Positions 32,099-41,936 are shown, counted from the first letter of the stretch. The stretch is DNA of 64,000 nt from Bacillaceae bacterium JMAK1 (GCA_012970285.1 JIBW01000006.1:62001-126000); one strand, 5' to 3'. Made by a program: numbers and translations. The notes: generated from the letters alone by a model not told the origin.

Positions 32099-32842
32099 TC
32101 ATGTAACAATGATTGGTTCGTCTTTTGTGACGATAATCGTATGCTCTTTTTGAGCTACAAATCCTTGTTCTTTCGTTAATAATGTCCAACCGTCATCTTT
32201 TTCATAGATCTCTTCTGCTTTTGTCGATACGAATGGTTCGTATGCAATTACGGAACCTTCCGTAAAGAGTGAGCGATCCCAAGGGATATAGTAGTTGTAA
32301 ATATGGTCTGGTTCATCTCGTAGTGAAGAGCCTACACCGTGGCCAGTTAAGTTCTTAATCACCGTGTACCCGAGTTGCTTAGCGGTACGATTCACCGCTC
32401 GACCGACACCGTTCATCTTCGATCCAGCTTTAAACTTCTTTAATCCTTCATCAAAAACAACATCGGTCGCTTTTAACAGTTTCTCGAGCTCTGGATTTGA
32501 AGTAGTCCCAGCAACGAATGACTTACCTGTATCTACCCAGTAATCGTTATACGCCCCTGAAACATCAATGTTAACGAGATCACCGTCTTGAATTTCACGA
32601 CTCCCTGGAATACCGTGAGCAACTTCTTCGTTGACACAGATGCATGTGTATCCTGGGAAATTGTACGTACTAATCGGTGCAGAAATCGCTCCGTATTTCT
32701 TAAACATTCGCTCTGCAATTTCATCGAGCTCTTTTGTTGTAATACCAGGCTTTGTTTGAGCAATCATTTCATCACGTATTTCAGAAATGACCTTCCCTGC
32801 ATCCTTTAAGCCTTGGATGTCTTTTTCGCTTGTTGCTATCAT
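32099..32842 (-). CDS. Type I methionine aminopeptidase (YflG/MapB-like)
   Basis: Removes the initiator methionine from nascent proteins. The 247-residue protein has the pita-bread metal-site residues: NIDVSGAYNDYWVDTGKSF (two Asp), TGHGVGSSLRDEP (His) and YEPF..VAQKEHTI (two Glu). The housekeeping map gene normally lies in the ribosomal protein cluster, so this is the second copy, like B. subtilis YflG. The start has AAAGGAG upstream. Single-gene unit with its own promoter region. Confidence 0.9.
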   Translation of the reverse strand: MIATSEKDIQGLKDAGKVISEIRDEMIAQTKPGITTKELDEIAERMFKKYGAISAPISTYNFPGYTCICVNEEVAHGIPGSREIQDGDLVNIDVSGAYNDYWVDTGKSFVAGTTSNPELEKLLKATDVVFDEGLKKFKAGSKMNGVGRAVNRTAKQLGYTVIKNLTGHGVGSSLRDEPDHIYNYYIPWDRSLFTEGSVIAYEPFVSTKAEEIYEKDDGWTLLTKEQGFVAQKEHTIIVTKDEPIIVT

Positions 32843-32921
32843 CGTCTAGACTCCTTTAAACTTTGTACTCTCATTGTATCCCCTATGAATTAAATCAACA
32901 ACTGAAGCAAACAGAGAAAGA

Positions 32922-32948
32922 GCATCCATTTCATAAAAAAATGGATGC
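32922..32948. terminator. Hairpin downstream of aldo/keto reductase gene
   Basis: Stem GCATCCATTT / AAATGGATGC with a seven-base A-rich loop; the minus strand has only a weak T-rich tail, so termination may be partial. Confidence 0.6.
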
Positions 32949-32955
32949 GCCATCA

Positions 32956-33795
32956 TTAAATCTGTTCGTAGACAACGTCTGGGTCGGGTCCTCTGCGCTC
33001 ATCGCGATTTAATTGATCGATGAGCATCATGTCTTCTTCAGTTAAAACAAAATCGTAAATATCCGCATTTTCTTCAATACGTGCGGGTGTTTTCGACTTA
33101 GGGATAATGACCGACTCTTGTTGCAAATGCCAACGCAACACAACTTGCGCCGGACTTTTATGATAGCGATTTGCTATTTTTTCAATAACGGGGTCACTTA
33201 AGACATTCCCACGCCCTAACGGACTCCACGCCTCAAAAACAATATCTTCTTCCTCCATATAATCCTTGAGTGCATATTGTGTCAAATATGGATGGCATTC
33301 GACTTGATTAATTACAGGCTTTACATTCGCCTTCGTTTCGAGTTTTTTGAGGTGGTCGATTTGATAGTTACATACACCAATTCCCCGGACCAATCCTTCG
33401 CCCTCGAGTCGTTCGAATGCGCGCCACGTATCATGAAAATGACGTTTACTCGGCCAATGTACGAGTAACAAATCAACATAATCAAGCTTCATCTCTTCAA
33501 GTGAATCATGAAATGCACGTAATGCTTGATCGTATCCTTGGTCGTCATTATGCGTTTTTGTCGTAATAAACAGATCTTCTCTATTCACCGAGCTATTCCT
33601 TAATTGATCTGCCATTAAGCCTTCATTCTCATACAACTTCGCTGTATCGAATGAACGATAACCTACATCTAGTGCCTTTTGAATGGCAGTCTCGGCATCT
33701 GAAGGTTCGTTAATGAGATACACGCCAAAACCGTGCTGAGGCATCATCAACCCATTGTGAAAGCGAACAACGTCTTTGATTGAATTACTTGTCAT
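32956..33795 (-). CDS. Aldo/keto reductase
   Basis: NADPH-dependent carbonyl reductase of the AKR superfamily, 279 residues in a TIM barrel. The catalytic tetrad is complete: Asp50, Tyr55 (FDTAKLYENE), Lys80 (FITTKTH) and His113 (LLLVHWPS). The C-terminal IIPKSKTPARIEEN segment binds the NADPH phosphate. Resembles the B. subtilis YtbE/YvgN group, which detoxify methylglyoxal and other aldehydes. ATG 33795 has AGGAGGG upstream. Single gene. Confidence 0.9.
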   Translation of the reverse strand: MTSNSIKDVVRFHNGLMMPQHGFGVYLINEPSDAETAIQKALDVGYRSFDTAKLYENEGLMADQLRNSSVNREDLFITTKTHNDDQGYDQALRAFHDSLEEMKLDYVDLLLVHWPSKRHFHDTWRAFERLEGEGLVRGIGVCNYQIDHLKKLETKANVKPVINQVECHPYLTQYALKDYMEEEDIVFEAWSPLGRGNVLSDPVIEKIANRYHKSPAQVVLRWHLQQESVIIPKSKTPARIEENADIYDFVLTEEDMMLIDQLNRDERRGPDPDVVYEQI

Positions 33796-33865
33796 TAACT
33801 AACCCTCCTAGTGAGTATGATCACACGTTTATTATATCCTGAACGAGCGTGACATTCAAAGAAAG

Positions 33866-34420
33866 TCATGAGACATCAATCATCTCAATTTCGACTAGGG
33901 TTTTCGAAAACGTTAACTTGTAAACCGCTGGCATTGGCATGCTTTTCCATGATTCAAACGTAAACGTCGAATCAAACGCTGAAAGGATTAACGTAAGGAG
34001 GTTTCCGTGTGTAGCAATTGCGATCGATTTATTTTTGAAAGATTGAACAAGTCGTTCCGTTGCAATTCGACCTCTTTGTTGTGCTTGTTCATTGGATTCT
34101 CCGTTTCCATAGTACAAATCCGGACTCTTCCATAAAGCCTCAATTTTCTCTTCGAAGTCTCGTTCAAAACCAAGTCCACTTTCTCTTTCACGAAATTCTC
34201 CTTCTAGTTGAACAGACAGTCCTTTCTGCTCTGCTAACAGTTCAATCGTTTGAATAGCTCGACGGTACGGACTTGAGACGATCACGTCTACTCGGATTGA
34301 TGCAAAACGTTTTGCTACCGCTTCGCTCTGAATAAGCCCAATGGATGACAACGTTCGGTTTTGTTCATCTTCCGAATAAGTCGCATGCGCATGCCGAATA
34401 AAGTAACAACTTGTACTCAT
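33866..34420 (-). CDS. Histidine phosphatase (phosphoglycerate-mutase-like)
   Basis: A 184-residue branch-1 histidine phosphatase. The catalytic motif is RHAHAT at residues 9-14 (usual form RHGxT), with phospho-accepting His10; SSPYRRAIQT gives the second Arg, EFRERESG the acid, and AIATHGNLL the second His. Family members dephosphorylate small metabolites or proteins. The start has GGAGGTG upstream. Single gene, divergent from an MBL-fold gene. Confidence 0.85.
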   Translation of the reverse strand: MSTSCYFIRHAHATYSEDEQNRTLSSIGLIQSEAVAKRFASIRVDVIVSSPYRRAIQTIELLAEQKGLSVQLEGEFRERESGLGFERDFEEKIEALWKSPDLYYGNGESNEQAQQRGRIATERLVQSFKNKSIAIATHGNLLTLILSAFDSTFTFESWKSMPMPAVYKLTFSKTLVEIEMIDVS

Positions 34421-34521
34421 CGTCCCACCTCCGATTTGTCTTTCATTGCACGTCTTAGCTATAAGTATGATAAACTATTCAAAAAAAAGATAGTTCATCG
34501 CTCATTAGGGAGTGGCTAACG

Positions 34522-35481
34522 ATGAAGATCATACCCATCCAAGTAAAGACCGAGCGAGCGCTTAAAAGTTTTAACTTTTACCTCGTTCAAAATAATAACG
34601 ATCTCGTTTTAATTGATGCCGGATATGATACAGAAGAATGTTGGAATGGGCTGCTACAAGCTCTACAAAATCATCAACTACATTTAACTGACATTACTGC
34701 AATTGTGCTAACACATCACCACCCAGATCACGTCGGGCTCGTCAATCGCATCCGTAAACAAATTGACGTGCCATTGTATGTTCACCCTGAATCTGTAAAA
34801 CGCCTAACTCGGGAGCCTAAATTCATGGAGATGCGGATTAACTTTTACAAAAGGTTATATCAACAAGCGGGCTGTGGAGCATTCGGGGAGAAACAAATCG
34901 ATCGCTTACAACGTTCTAAAGAGACGAATATCGGCCATCGGATTGAAGGCGAACTGACACTGATCGATGTGGCGAAACCGTTATTCGACTTTGACTTAGT
35001 TGAAACACCGGGGCATGCTCCAGACCAGATTGCACTCCAGCATGACAACATGCTTATTTCTGGCGACTTATTAATTCAACACATTTCGAGTAACGCGTTA
35101 ATTGAGCCAGACACAAATGGTAACCGTTTGTTTACGATGCAACAACATATTCATTCCTTACAAACTGTCCAACAACTAGACGTTCAAACTGTTTACCCAG
35201 GACATGGTTCTGTCATTACGAATCATCAAACGCTCATACACGAACGACTCCAAGGAATTCAACAAAAAGCAGAGCATCTACGAGAGCTAATGCTCCAAAA
35301 ACCGATGTCAGCGAATGAGTTGGCAATTACTATGTACCAAAAGCGATATGAATCTCAGTTTCCTCTCGTTATGTCTGAGATCATCGGACATCTCGATTAT
35401 ATGGAAAGTAAAAGTATGACTATGAAAACAGAAAAAGACGGTATATTTGAATTTGAACCGGTTTTTGATCACGTTAAATGA
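34522..35481 (+). CDS. Metallo-beta-lactamase-fold hydrolase
   Basis: A 319-residue metal-dependent hydrolase. The zinc motif is LTHHHPDHVG (about residues 63-72), then ETPGHAPDQIAL, SGDLLI and YPGHG give the remaining metal ligands. The C-terminal 90 residues form a helical cap typical of the glyoxalase-II-like/YqjP-type group. The start has GGGAGTGG upstream. Lactonase, thioesterase or glyoxalase activity are all possible. Divergent from the histidine phosphatase and closed by a terminator. Confidence 0.85.
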   Translation: MKIIPIQVKTERALKSFNFYLVQNNNDLVLIDAGYDTEECWNGLLQALQNHQLHLTDITAIVLTHHHPDHVGLVNRIRKQIDVPLYVHPESVKRLTREPKFMEMRINFYKRLYQQAGCGAFGEKQIDRLQRSKETNIGHRIEGELTLIDVAKPLFDFDLVETPGHAPDQIALQHDNMLISGDLLIQHISSNALIEPDTNGNRLFTMQQHIHSLQTVQQLDVQTVYPGHGSVITNHQTLIHERLQGIQQKAEHLRELMLQKPMSANELAITMYQKRYESQFPLVMSEIIGHLDYMESKSMTMKTEKDGIFEFEPVFDHVK

Positions 35482-35511
35482 ATGAGCATTCAGTCAAAAC
35501 CACTATTTAAA

Positions 35512-35543
35512 AAAAGCATCCCTTTTCATAAAGGGATGCTTTT
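35512..35543. terminator. Terminator between MBL gene and YfkM homologue
   Basis: Perfect 14-base stem AAAAGCATCCCTTT / AAAGGGATGCTTTT with a four-base loop, shared by the convergent genes. Confidence 0.9.
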
Positions 35544-35545
35544 CA

Positions 35546-36064
35546 TTAACCTTCTAGTACTTTTAATGATTCGCGGTTGAACGCTGGTAAGTCATCTGGT
35601 GTACGACTTGTTACGAGATTTCCTTGGCATACGATAACTTCTTCATCTTTGAAGATTGCACCTGCGTTCTTTAAATCAGGAACGATCGGTTTTACGCCAG
35701 TGACGGTTCTACCTTTTAATACGTCTGCATTAATGAGCAGTTGTGGACCGTGGCAAATCGCCATGATTGGCTTACCTGCGTCAGCAAAGGCTTTCGTAAA
35801 TTCTACGAAACGATCGTCACCACGAAGGATGTCTGGTGAAAAGCCACCTGGCAACAATAGAGCATCGAATTGTTCCGGTTTTACCTGATCAATTCCTTTG
35901 TCGATGGTAACCGTCGTATCATTTTGCTTACCCGTTACTTTATTGCCTGCCTCTTTCTCAATCGTAATGAGCTCATGACCGGCATCCTGAAGATTCTTCG
36001 CTGGATCTGTGTATTCAATATCCTCAAATAAATCTGTAATGAGTACAGCTACTTTCTTACTCAT
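35546..36064 (-). CDS. yfkM: DJ-1/PfpI-family stress protein (YfkM homologue)
   Basis: A 172-residue class I glutamine-amidotransferase-like protein. The nucleophile elbow is AICHGPQLL with Cys104-His105; FEDIEYTDP near residue 13 gives the acidic partner. The C-terminus VTSRTPDDLPAFNRESL is almost the same as in B. subtilis YfkM (general stress protein 18). Members are described as protein/nucleotide deglycases or intracellular proteases. The start has AAAGGATG upstream. Single gene. Confidence 0.9.
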   Translation of the reverse strand: MSKKVAVLITDLFEDIEYTDPAKNLQDAGHELITIEKEAGNKVTGKQNDTTVTIDKGIDQVKPEQFDALLLPGGFSPDILRGDDRFVEFTKAFADAGKPIMAICHGPQLLINADVLKGRTVTGVKPIVPDLKNAGAIFKDEEVIVCQGNLVTSRTPDDLPAFNRESLKVLEG

Positions 36065-36212
36065 GAGAGAAACATCCTTTCAAATCTAATTGTGTTCTAG
36101 TAAATTGTTTCCCATTTCTATGGCTCCGTAAACATCTCACTAAGCATTCCGTAAATTGCTATACTGATATATTAATCACTTTTCATCATTTTACAAATTG
36201 TCTATCATTTTA

Positions 36213-36241
36213 TTGACGGATGTTGTCGTTTACATTATTGT
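36213..36241 (+). promoter_or_regulatory. Candidate promoter of oligopeptide ABC operon
   Basis: TTGACG (36213-36218), 17-base spacer, TATTGT (36236-36241), about 88 bases before the TTG start at 36329. The -10 box is a partial match. Confidence 0.45.
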
Positions 36242-36328
36242 TAAACTATACCTAATGAGTATTAATTGGTTTCACTGTAATACTTGTCGGATTACTTTAC
36301 AATGATACGAAAGGAGGAGCCCTTTCAC

Positions 36329-37261
36329 TTGCTGAAATTTATAGGAAAACGCTTTTTGTGGATGCTTGTAACGCTTTGGGTCATTATCACAGTTACTTTT
36401 GTTCTTATGCGATTTGCTCCAGGTAGTCCACTAGACGTAGATGATGTCGGTATGAGCGAGCAAGCACGAGCAAACATGATGGCCCATTATAATCTAGACC
36501 AACCGGTTATCATGCAATATTTTAATTATTTAAAAAACGCAGTAACCTTCGATTTCGGTCCTTCAATGGTTACACGTTCAAGAGAAGTCAGTGATATGCT
36601 AGCGAGCGGATTCCCAGCTTCATTACAACTTGGTTTAGTAACGCTAGTACTGGCAGTTATTTCAGGAATCATTTTAGGAGTATTGGCTGCACTTCGTCAC
36701 AATAAAATGATCGACTACGTGACGATGTTCATTGCAATTATTGGGATTTCCATCCCCAACTTTATACAAGCCATGTTATTCATTCAATACATAAGCACTC
36801 AATTTGACTTTTTCCCTACAGCACAATGGGGGACTTGGCGACATGCGATTTTACCAGCTTTAGCACTTGCATCTGGACCGATTGCAATTATAGCGAGGAT
36901 GACTCGTTCTAACATGCTTGAAGTATTAACAGAAGATTACATCAAAACTGCAAAAGCTAAAGGTCTCTCTAATTTTCAAATTGTTGTAAAACATGCATTG
37001 CGCAATGCACTACTCCCCGTCGTCACCATTCTCGGTGTACTCGTAGCAAGTATTTTTACGGGAAGTTTTGTCGTGGAACGGATTTTCGCTATACCAGGCG
37101 TTGGTCAATATTTTGTCGAGAGTATTACAAACCGTGATTATCCGATGATTATGGCAACAACGATTATTTATAGCACAATCTTCATTATTATGATGTTCAT
37201 TGTTGACGTTGTGTATGGAATTATTGATCCCAGAATTCAATTGCATAAAAAGGAGGAATAA
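36329..37261 (+). CDS. Peptide ABC transporter permease (AppB/DppB type)
   Basis: First membrane subunit of an oligopeptide importer, 310 residues with six hydrophobic segments. The family N-terminus LKFIGKRFLWMLVTLW is followed by the loop APGSPLDVD. EYIKTAKAKGL-type EAA loop is seen as DYIKTAKAKGLSNFQIVVKH. I choose TTG at 36329: it has AAAGGAGGAG nine bases upstream and yields the usual first residues, whereas ATG 36302 has no ribosome site because that site lies inside its reading frame. It leads a six-gene operon. Confidence 0.9.
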   Translation: MLKFIGKRFLWMLVTLWVIITVTFVLMRFAPGSPLDVDDVGMSEQARANMMAHYNLDQPVIMQYFNYLKNAVTFDFGPSMVTRSREVSDMLASGFPASLQLGLVTLVLAVISGIILGVLAALRHNKMIDYVTMFIAIIGISIPNFIQAMLFIQYISTQFDFFPTAQWGTWRHAILPALALASGPIAIIARMTRSNMLEVLTEDYIKTAKAKGLSNFQIVVKHALRNALLPVVTILGVLVASIFTGSFVVERIFAIPGVGQYFVESITNRDYPMIMATTIIYSTIFIIMMFIVDVVYGIIDPRIQLHKKEE

Positions 37262-37264
37262 ACA

Positions 37265-38209
37265 ATGGAAGATAGAAGCCAGAAAAAATCGGCCTCTAAC
37301 GTTCCTGATGAATGGTTTGTTCCTCTGCCTAAAGAAGAGCAACGTGAAACGGTTCATCATAAAGGAGATAGTTATTGGCGTGATGTCATGCAACGCTTGT
37401 TTGCAAACAAGCTTGCGACTACAGGCTTGATTTTGATCTTTTTACTTACAATCATGGCCATTATCGGTCCTATGCTCACTGAACATACGTATCGGTCACA
37501 ATCTATTCTTAATAGTAATACAGCACCTAATGGAACCTATTGGTTTGGAACAGATGAACTTGGTCGTGATGTGTTTACCCGTGTTTGGTATGGCGCTCGG
37601 GTGTCACTCTTTATTGGTCTTGCTGCTGCTTTGATTGAATTTATCATTGGGGTCGCTTATGGCGGAATCTCTGGATACCGTGGAGGTAAAATTGACAATG
37701 TCATGATGCGTATTGTCGATGTTCTTTACGGACTACCATACCTTCTCGTCGTTGTCTTACTCATGGTAGTTATGGGTCCAGGCCTATTCACCATAATTAT
37801 TGCCCTATCAATCACAGGTTGGATAGGAATGGCACGTCTCGTACGAGGACAAGTTCTTCAATTAAAGAATGCTGAATATGTACTTGCTTCACGTGTACTG
37901 GGAGGCAGCAACAATCGGATCATTCGTAAGCACCTTCTCCCAAACACTTCAGGTCCAATTATCGTATCAATGACGCTAACCGTTCCAACTGCAATATTTG
38001 CTGAGGCATTCCTAAGCTTCTTAGGACTTGGTGTACAAGCACCAGTTGCAAGTTGGGGAACGATGGCAAATGATGCATTAGGTGTTATTCAAACGGGTTA
38101 TTGGTGGCGATTGTTTTTCCCTGCATTTTTCATCTCATTAACGATGTTTGCCTTTAACGTCTTTGGAGACGGTTTACGTGATGCACTAGACCCTAAAATG
38201 AGGAAGTGA
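37265..38209 (+). CDS. Peptide ABC transporter permease (AppC/DppC type)
   Basis: Second membrane subunit, 314 residues. A polar N-terminal extension of about 55 residues precedes six hydrophobic segments. APNGTYWFGTDELGRDVFTRV is the DppC signature and EYVLASRVLGGSNNRIIRKH is the EAA loop that contacts the ATPases. Starts 3 bases after the first permease with AAAGGAGG upstream. Works as a heterodimer with the 36329 product. Confidence 0.92.
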   Translation: MEDRSQKKSASNVPDEWFVPLPKEEQRETVHHKGDSYWRDVMQRLFANKLATTGLILIFLLTIMAIIGPMLTEHTYRSQSILNSNTAPNGTYWFGTDELGRDVFTRVWYGARVSLFIGLAAALIEFIIGVAYGGISGYRGGKIDNVMMRIVDVLYGLPYLLVVVLLMVVMGPGLFTIIIALSITGWIGMARLVRGQVLQLKNAEYVLASRVLGGSNNRIIRKHLLPNTSGPIIVSMTLTVPTAIFAEAFLSFLGLGVQAPVASWGTMANDALGVIQTGYWWRLFFPAFFISLTMFAFNVFGDGLRDALDPKMRK

Positions 38210-38213
38210 GCAA

Positions 38214-39224
38214 ATGGCTGAAGCAACAACAAAAGAATTACTGTTAGAGGTTGATGACCTTCATGTCTCATTTCCCACTAAACGAGGTGAAGTGCAGGCC
38301 GTTCGAGGGGTAAGTTTTTCCTTATCTAAAGGTGAAACATTAGCCATTGTTGGTGAATCGGGATGTGGAAAGAGCGTAACTGCTCAAAGTCTCATACGTC
38401 TCGTATCCACACCTCCCAAGTCTGGAAGTATTCGCTACAAAGGTGAAGAATTAACGACCAAAACAGAAAAACAAATGCAAAAACTACGAGGACTTGAAAT
38501 GGGTATGATCTTTCAAGATCCGATGACTTCCTTAAACCCCGTCATTACAGTCGGGGAGCAAATCCGTGAAGGCTTACTAAGACATCACAAGATGCCTAAA
38601 GAAGAAGCAACGAAAGAATCCATAGAAATGCTTCGTCTTGTGGGTATCGCTGATCCTGATAAACGAATGAAACAATATCCACACCAATTTAGCGGTGGGA
38701 TGAGGCAGCGTCTAATGATTGCGATGGCACTCGTTTGTAAACCTGACATTCTGATTGCCGATGAGCCAACAACCGCATTAGACGTTACTATCCAAGCTCA
38801 AATCATCGAATTGTTCCAAGAGATTCAAAGAAAAACAGGTGTCGCAATTATCATTATCACGCATGACCTAGGCGTAGTCGCTCAAATTGCTGATCGAATC
38901 TGTGTCATGTATGCCGGTAAAATCGCTGAAACAGGTACGAGCTACGAGGTTTTCAAAGAGCACCGTCACCCATACACCGAAGGCATTTTGAAATCTGTTC
39001 CTAGAATGGATGGTAATCGTGATGTTCCACTTATACCTGTACCGGGTACGCCACCTAACTTGATGAATCCTCCAGTAGGTTGTCCCTTTTACATGCGGTG
39101 TGATTATGCGATGAAAGTGTGTAAAGAGGTCGCTCCACCTAGAACTGATTGCAATGAATCACATTATGTTCATTGTTGGTTACAAGATGAGCGAGCTCCA
39201 TCTATACAACAGCTACACTCATAA
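38214..39224 (+). CDS. Peptide ABC transporter ATPase (OppD/DppD type)
   Basis: ATP-binding subunit, 336 residues. Walker A GESGCGKS (about 45-52), Q-loop IFQDPMTSLNP, signature FSGGMRQRLMIAMAL, Walker B ILIADEPTTALD and switch His ITHDLGVVAQ are all intact. The C-terminal oligopeptide-transporter domain carries four Cys (GCPFYMRCDYAMKVC...VHCW), which fits the Fe-S or metal-binding tail of this family. Four bases after the permease gene, in the same operon. Confidence 0.93.
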   Translation: MAEATTKELLLEVDDLHVSFPTKRGEVQAVRGVSFSLSKGETLAIVGESGCGKSVTAQSLIRLVSTPPKSGSIRYKGEELTTKTEKQMQKLRGLEMGMIFQDPMTSLNPVITVGEQIREGLLRHHKMPKEEATKESIEMLRLVGIADPDKRMKQYPHQFSGGMRQRLMIAMALVCKPDILIADEPTTALDVTIQAQIIELFQEIQRKTGVAIIIITHDLGVVAQIADRICVMYAGKIAETGTSYEVFKEHRHPYTEGILKSVPRMDGNRDVPLIPVPGTPPNLMNPPVGCPFYMRCDYAMKVCKEVAPPRTDCNESHYVHCWLQDERAPSIQQLHS

Positions 39225-39247
39225 ACTATTATTTAGGGGGAAAGCAC

Positions 39248-40909
39248 ATGAAGAAGAAATGGTTCATGCTCATGTTTACGCTTATGCTAAGCATGGTACT
39301 CGTACTCGCTGCGTGTTCTGACGAAGGAAGCGACAGTGAAGAAGCAGATGATGAAACACCTGACACAGAAGACGAAGCAACAGGCGATTCTGAGGCATCT
39401 GACAATGTAATTGTATTGAATAATGAATCTGAACCAACGTCTCTTGATCCACCAATCGGTAACGATCAGTATTCGTATGATGTCCTAAACAACATGGGTG
39501 AAGGCTTGACGCGTCTTGCTCAAGATGAGGCTGTCCCAGAGCCAGCAATGGCAGAAGATTGGGATGTATCTGAAGACGGACTTACGTACACATTTAACCT
39601 ACGTGACGGCATTACGTGGTCAAATGGCGAACCAGTTACAGCTCAAGACTTCGAATTTTCTTGGAAAAGATTAGCTGATCCTGATACAGCTTCTCCTGCT
39701 GCACAGCATTCATATTGGATTGCAGGTGCTGAAGCATTCAACTCAGGTGAAGGTGATGAAGAAGATGTTCTCGTTACAGCAATCGATGACCAGACACTTG
39801 AAGTAGTCATGGAGAACCCAACAGAATTCTTCCCATCAATTACAGCAATGCCACAACTTTTCCCTACTCATCAAGAAACCGTTGAGAATGATGAAAACTG
39901 GGCAGGTAGCATTGACACGATCGTATCCAACGGACCGTTCAAAATGGTTGAATGGGATCATGATGTACGCATTGTTTTGGAACGTAACGAAGATTATTGG
40001 GATGCTGAGAACATTTCATTAGATGGTGTTCAATATGAAATGGTTGATGATCCCTCAACTGCATATCAGTTATATGAAGACGGCACACTTGATATTGTCA
40101 ACATGCCTGCCGATATGAAAGAAACGTTAGTCGAAAGCGATGAAGCATTCGTTGCACCTCGTGCTGGAATTGAGTTCCAACGTTTTAATGTGAACGAAGA
40201 ACCATTCCAAAACCAAAAGATTCGCCAAGCGTTTAACTATGCAATTGATAGTCAGATCATCGTAGATCGCATTATTCAAGGTAACGAAAACATTGCTGAT
40301 GGCTTCGTTGCTTATGGGTTCCTAACACCAGGCGGAGATGATTTCCGCGATGTGGCTGAAAGTCACTATCCTTATGATCCAGAAACAGCCCTTCAGCTTC
40401 TTGAAGAAGGTATGGCTGAGGAAGGTTACGATGAACTTCCAACTGTCACGTTGTCTTACAACACATCAGATGAGCATAGCATCGTTGCACAAGCAATCCA
40501 AGAAATGCTCGTTGAGAACTTAGCTGTCGACGTCGCGCTTGAGAACAGTGAGTGGGCGGTGTTTATGGAAGCACAACAAGGTCTTGAACTTCAATATTCC
40601 CGTTCATCTTTCTTAGGTGGATATAACGATCCAATTAACTTCCTAACGAACTTTACGACGGATAATCCGATGAACCGTACTGATTTTAGCAACGAGGAGT
40701 TCGATGCGTTAATTGACGCGAGTTACGAAGAAGAAGATGCCGATACGCGTTTTGATCTACTTCTTGAAGCTGAAGCATTATTAATGGAAGAAGCACCATT
40801 TGTACCTTTATACTTCTACAACCATACATTCTTGTACAAACCAGAAGTGAATAATGTCGTTCGTCATCCAGTAGGTTTCGTTGAACTTAAATATGCAAGC
40901 TTAGACTAA
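39248..40909 (+). CDS. Oligopeptide-binding lipoprotein (OppA/SBP_bac_5)
   Basis: Extracellular substrate-binding protein, 553 residues. Lipoprotein signal with lipobox LAAC, an acidic Asp/Glu linker to about residue 50, then the family-5 binding domain: LNNESEPTSLDPP, PAMAEDWDVSEDGLTYTF, LRDGITWSNGEPVTAQDF and NGPFKMVEWDHD. It lies between the two ATPase genes, an unusual but known order, and a stem-loop follows it. It should determine substrate range, but the specificity cannot be read. The start has AGGGGG upstream. Confidence 0.92.
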   Translation: MKKKWFMLMFTLMLSMVLVLAACSDEGSDSEEADDETPDTEDEATGDSEASDNVIVLNNESEPTSLDPPIGNDQYSYDVLNNMGEGLTRLAQDEAVPEPAMAEDWDVSEDGLTYTFNLRDGITWSNGEPVTAQDFEFSWKRLADPDTASPAAQHSYWIAGAEAFNSGEGDEEDVLVTAIDDQTLEVVMENPTEFFPSITAMPQLFPTHQETVENDENWAGSIDTIVSNGPFKMVEWDHDVRIVLERNEDYWDAENISLDGVQYEMVDDPSTAYQLYEDGTLDIVNMPADMKETLVESDEAFVAPRAGIEFQRFNVNEEPFQNQKIRQAFNYAIDSQIIVDRIIQGNENIADGFVAYGFLTPGGDDFRDVAESHYPYDPETALQLLEEGMAEEGYDELPTVTLSYNTSDEHSIVAQAIQEMLVENLAVDVALENSEWAVFMEAQQGLELQYSRSSFLGGYNDPINFLTNFTTDNPMNRTDFSNEEFDALIDASYEEEDADTRFDLLLEAEALLMEEAPFVPLYFYNHTFLYKPEVNNVVRHPVGFVELKYASLD

Positions 40910-40916
40910 AGCGAAT

Positions 40917-40938
40917 AGGTGCCCAAATGTGGGCACCT
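40917..40938 (+). terminator. Intra-operon stem-loop after binding-protein gene
   Basis: Stem AGGTGCCC / GGGCACCT with a six-base loop and only a weak T tail. It probably acts as a partial terminator or 3' stabiliser that raises binding-protein mRNA relative to the downstream genes. Confidence 0.55.
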
Positions 40939-40964
40939 TCTTCGTTCACAGGTAGGTGAATGCA

Positions 40965-41936
40965 GTGGCACAAGAAAAATTACTAGAAGTATCGAATTTA
41001 AAGAAACATTTCACCCTTGATAAAACTCAAGTTGTCAAAGCTGTTGACGGCGTTTCTTTTGACATTTATAAAGGTGAGACACTCGGTCTTGTCGGTGAAT
41101 CTGGTTGTGGAAAGTCTACTACGGGTCGCACGATCATTAATCTCTACAAAACGAGTGACGGTACAATTCGGTATAAAGGCAATGATGTTGAATTGTTACG
41201 CGGGAAAAATCGTAGGGCTTTTTATCGACGTGTACAGATGATCTTTCAAGATCCTTATGCATCATTAAACCCTCGTATGAACGTAGCCATGTGTATTGCT
41301 GAAGGAATGGACATTCATAAGGTACACAGTAAAAAAGATCGTCTAGAGCGTGTTTATCAGCTACTCGAAACTGTTGGTCTCCAACGAGAGCATGCCACTC
41401 GTTATCCCCATGAATTTAGTGGTGGTCAACGGCAACGAATTGGGATCGCACGTGCGTTAGCTCTCGATCCAGAATTCATCATTGCTGATGAGCCTATTTC
41501 TGCACTTGATGTATCCGTTCAAGCGCAAGTCGTTAACTTGATGAAAGATTTGCAACGGGAGCGCAACCTCACGTATTTGTTTATCGCGCATGACCTTGCG
41601 ATGGTTAAACACATTAGTGACCGAATCGGCGTGATGTATTTAGGCAACATCGTTGAGCTAACAACGAGTGAAAAGCTTTATTCAGATCCACTTCACCCTT
41701 ATACGAACGTACTTCTTTCAGCGATTCCAGTACCAGATCCGGTTGTAGAACAACAACGCGAGCGCATCATCGTTGAAGGCGAAGTTCCGAGCCCGGTGAA
41801 TCCACCGAGCGGTTGTGTCTTTCGCACTCGCTGTCCTGAGGCGATGGATATTTGTGCGACCGTAAAGCCTACTTGGCAAGAAGCGAAACCTGGTCACTTC
41901 GTTTCATGTCACTTGTATGAAGGTAAAAACCAATGA
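40965..41936 (+). CDS. Peptide ABC transporter ATPase (OppF/DppF type)
   Basis: Second ATP-binding subunit, 323 residues. Walker A GESGCGKSTTGRT, Q-loop IFQDPYASLNPRM, signature FSGGQRQRIGIARAL, Walker B FIIADEPISALDVS and switch His IAHDLAMVKH are present; C-terminal Cys motif is CVFRTRCPEAMDIC...SCH. I choose GTG 40965 (MAQEKLLEV) because AGGTAGGTGA precedes it; GTG 40956 is in frame but overlaps that ribosome site. It overlaps the amidase gene by four bases. Confidence 0.92.
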   Translation: MAQEKLLEVSNLKKHFTLDKTQVVKAVDGVSFDIYKGETLGLVGESGCGKSTTGRTIINLYKTSDGTIRYKGNDVELLRGKNRRAFYRRVQMIFQDPYASLNPRMNVAMCIAEGMDIHKVHSKKDRLERVYQLLETVGLQREHATRYPHEFSGGQRQRIGIARALALDPEFIIADEPISALDVSVQAQVVNLMKDLQRERNLTYLFIAHDLAMVKHISDRIGVMYLGNIVELTTSEKLYSDPLHPYTNVLLSAIPVPDPVVEQQRERIIVEGEVPSPVNPPSGCVFRTRCPEAMDICATVKPTWQEAKPGHFVSCHLYEGKNQ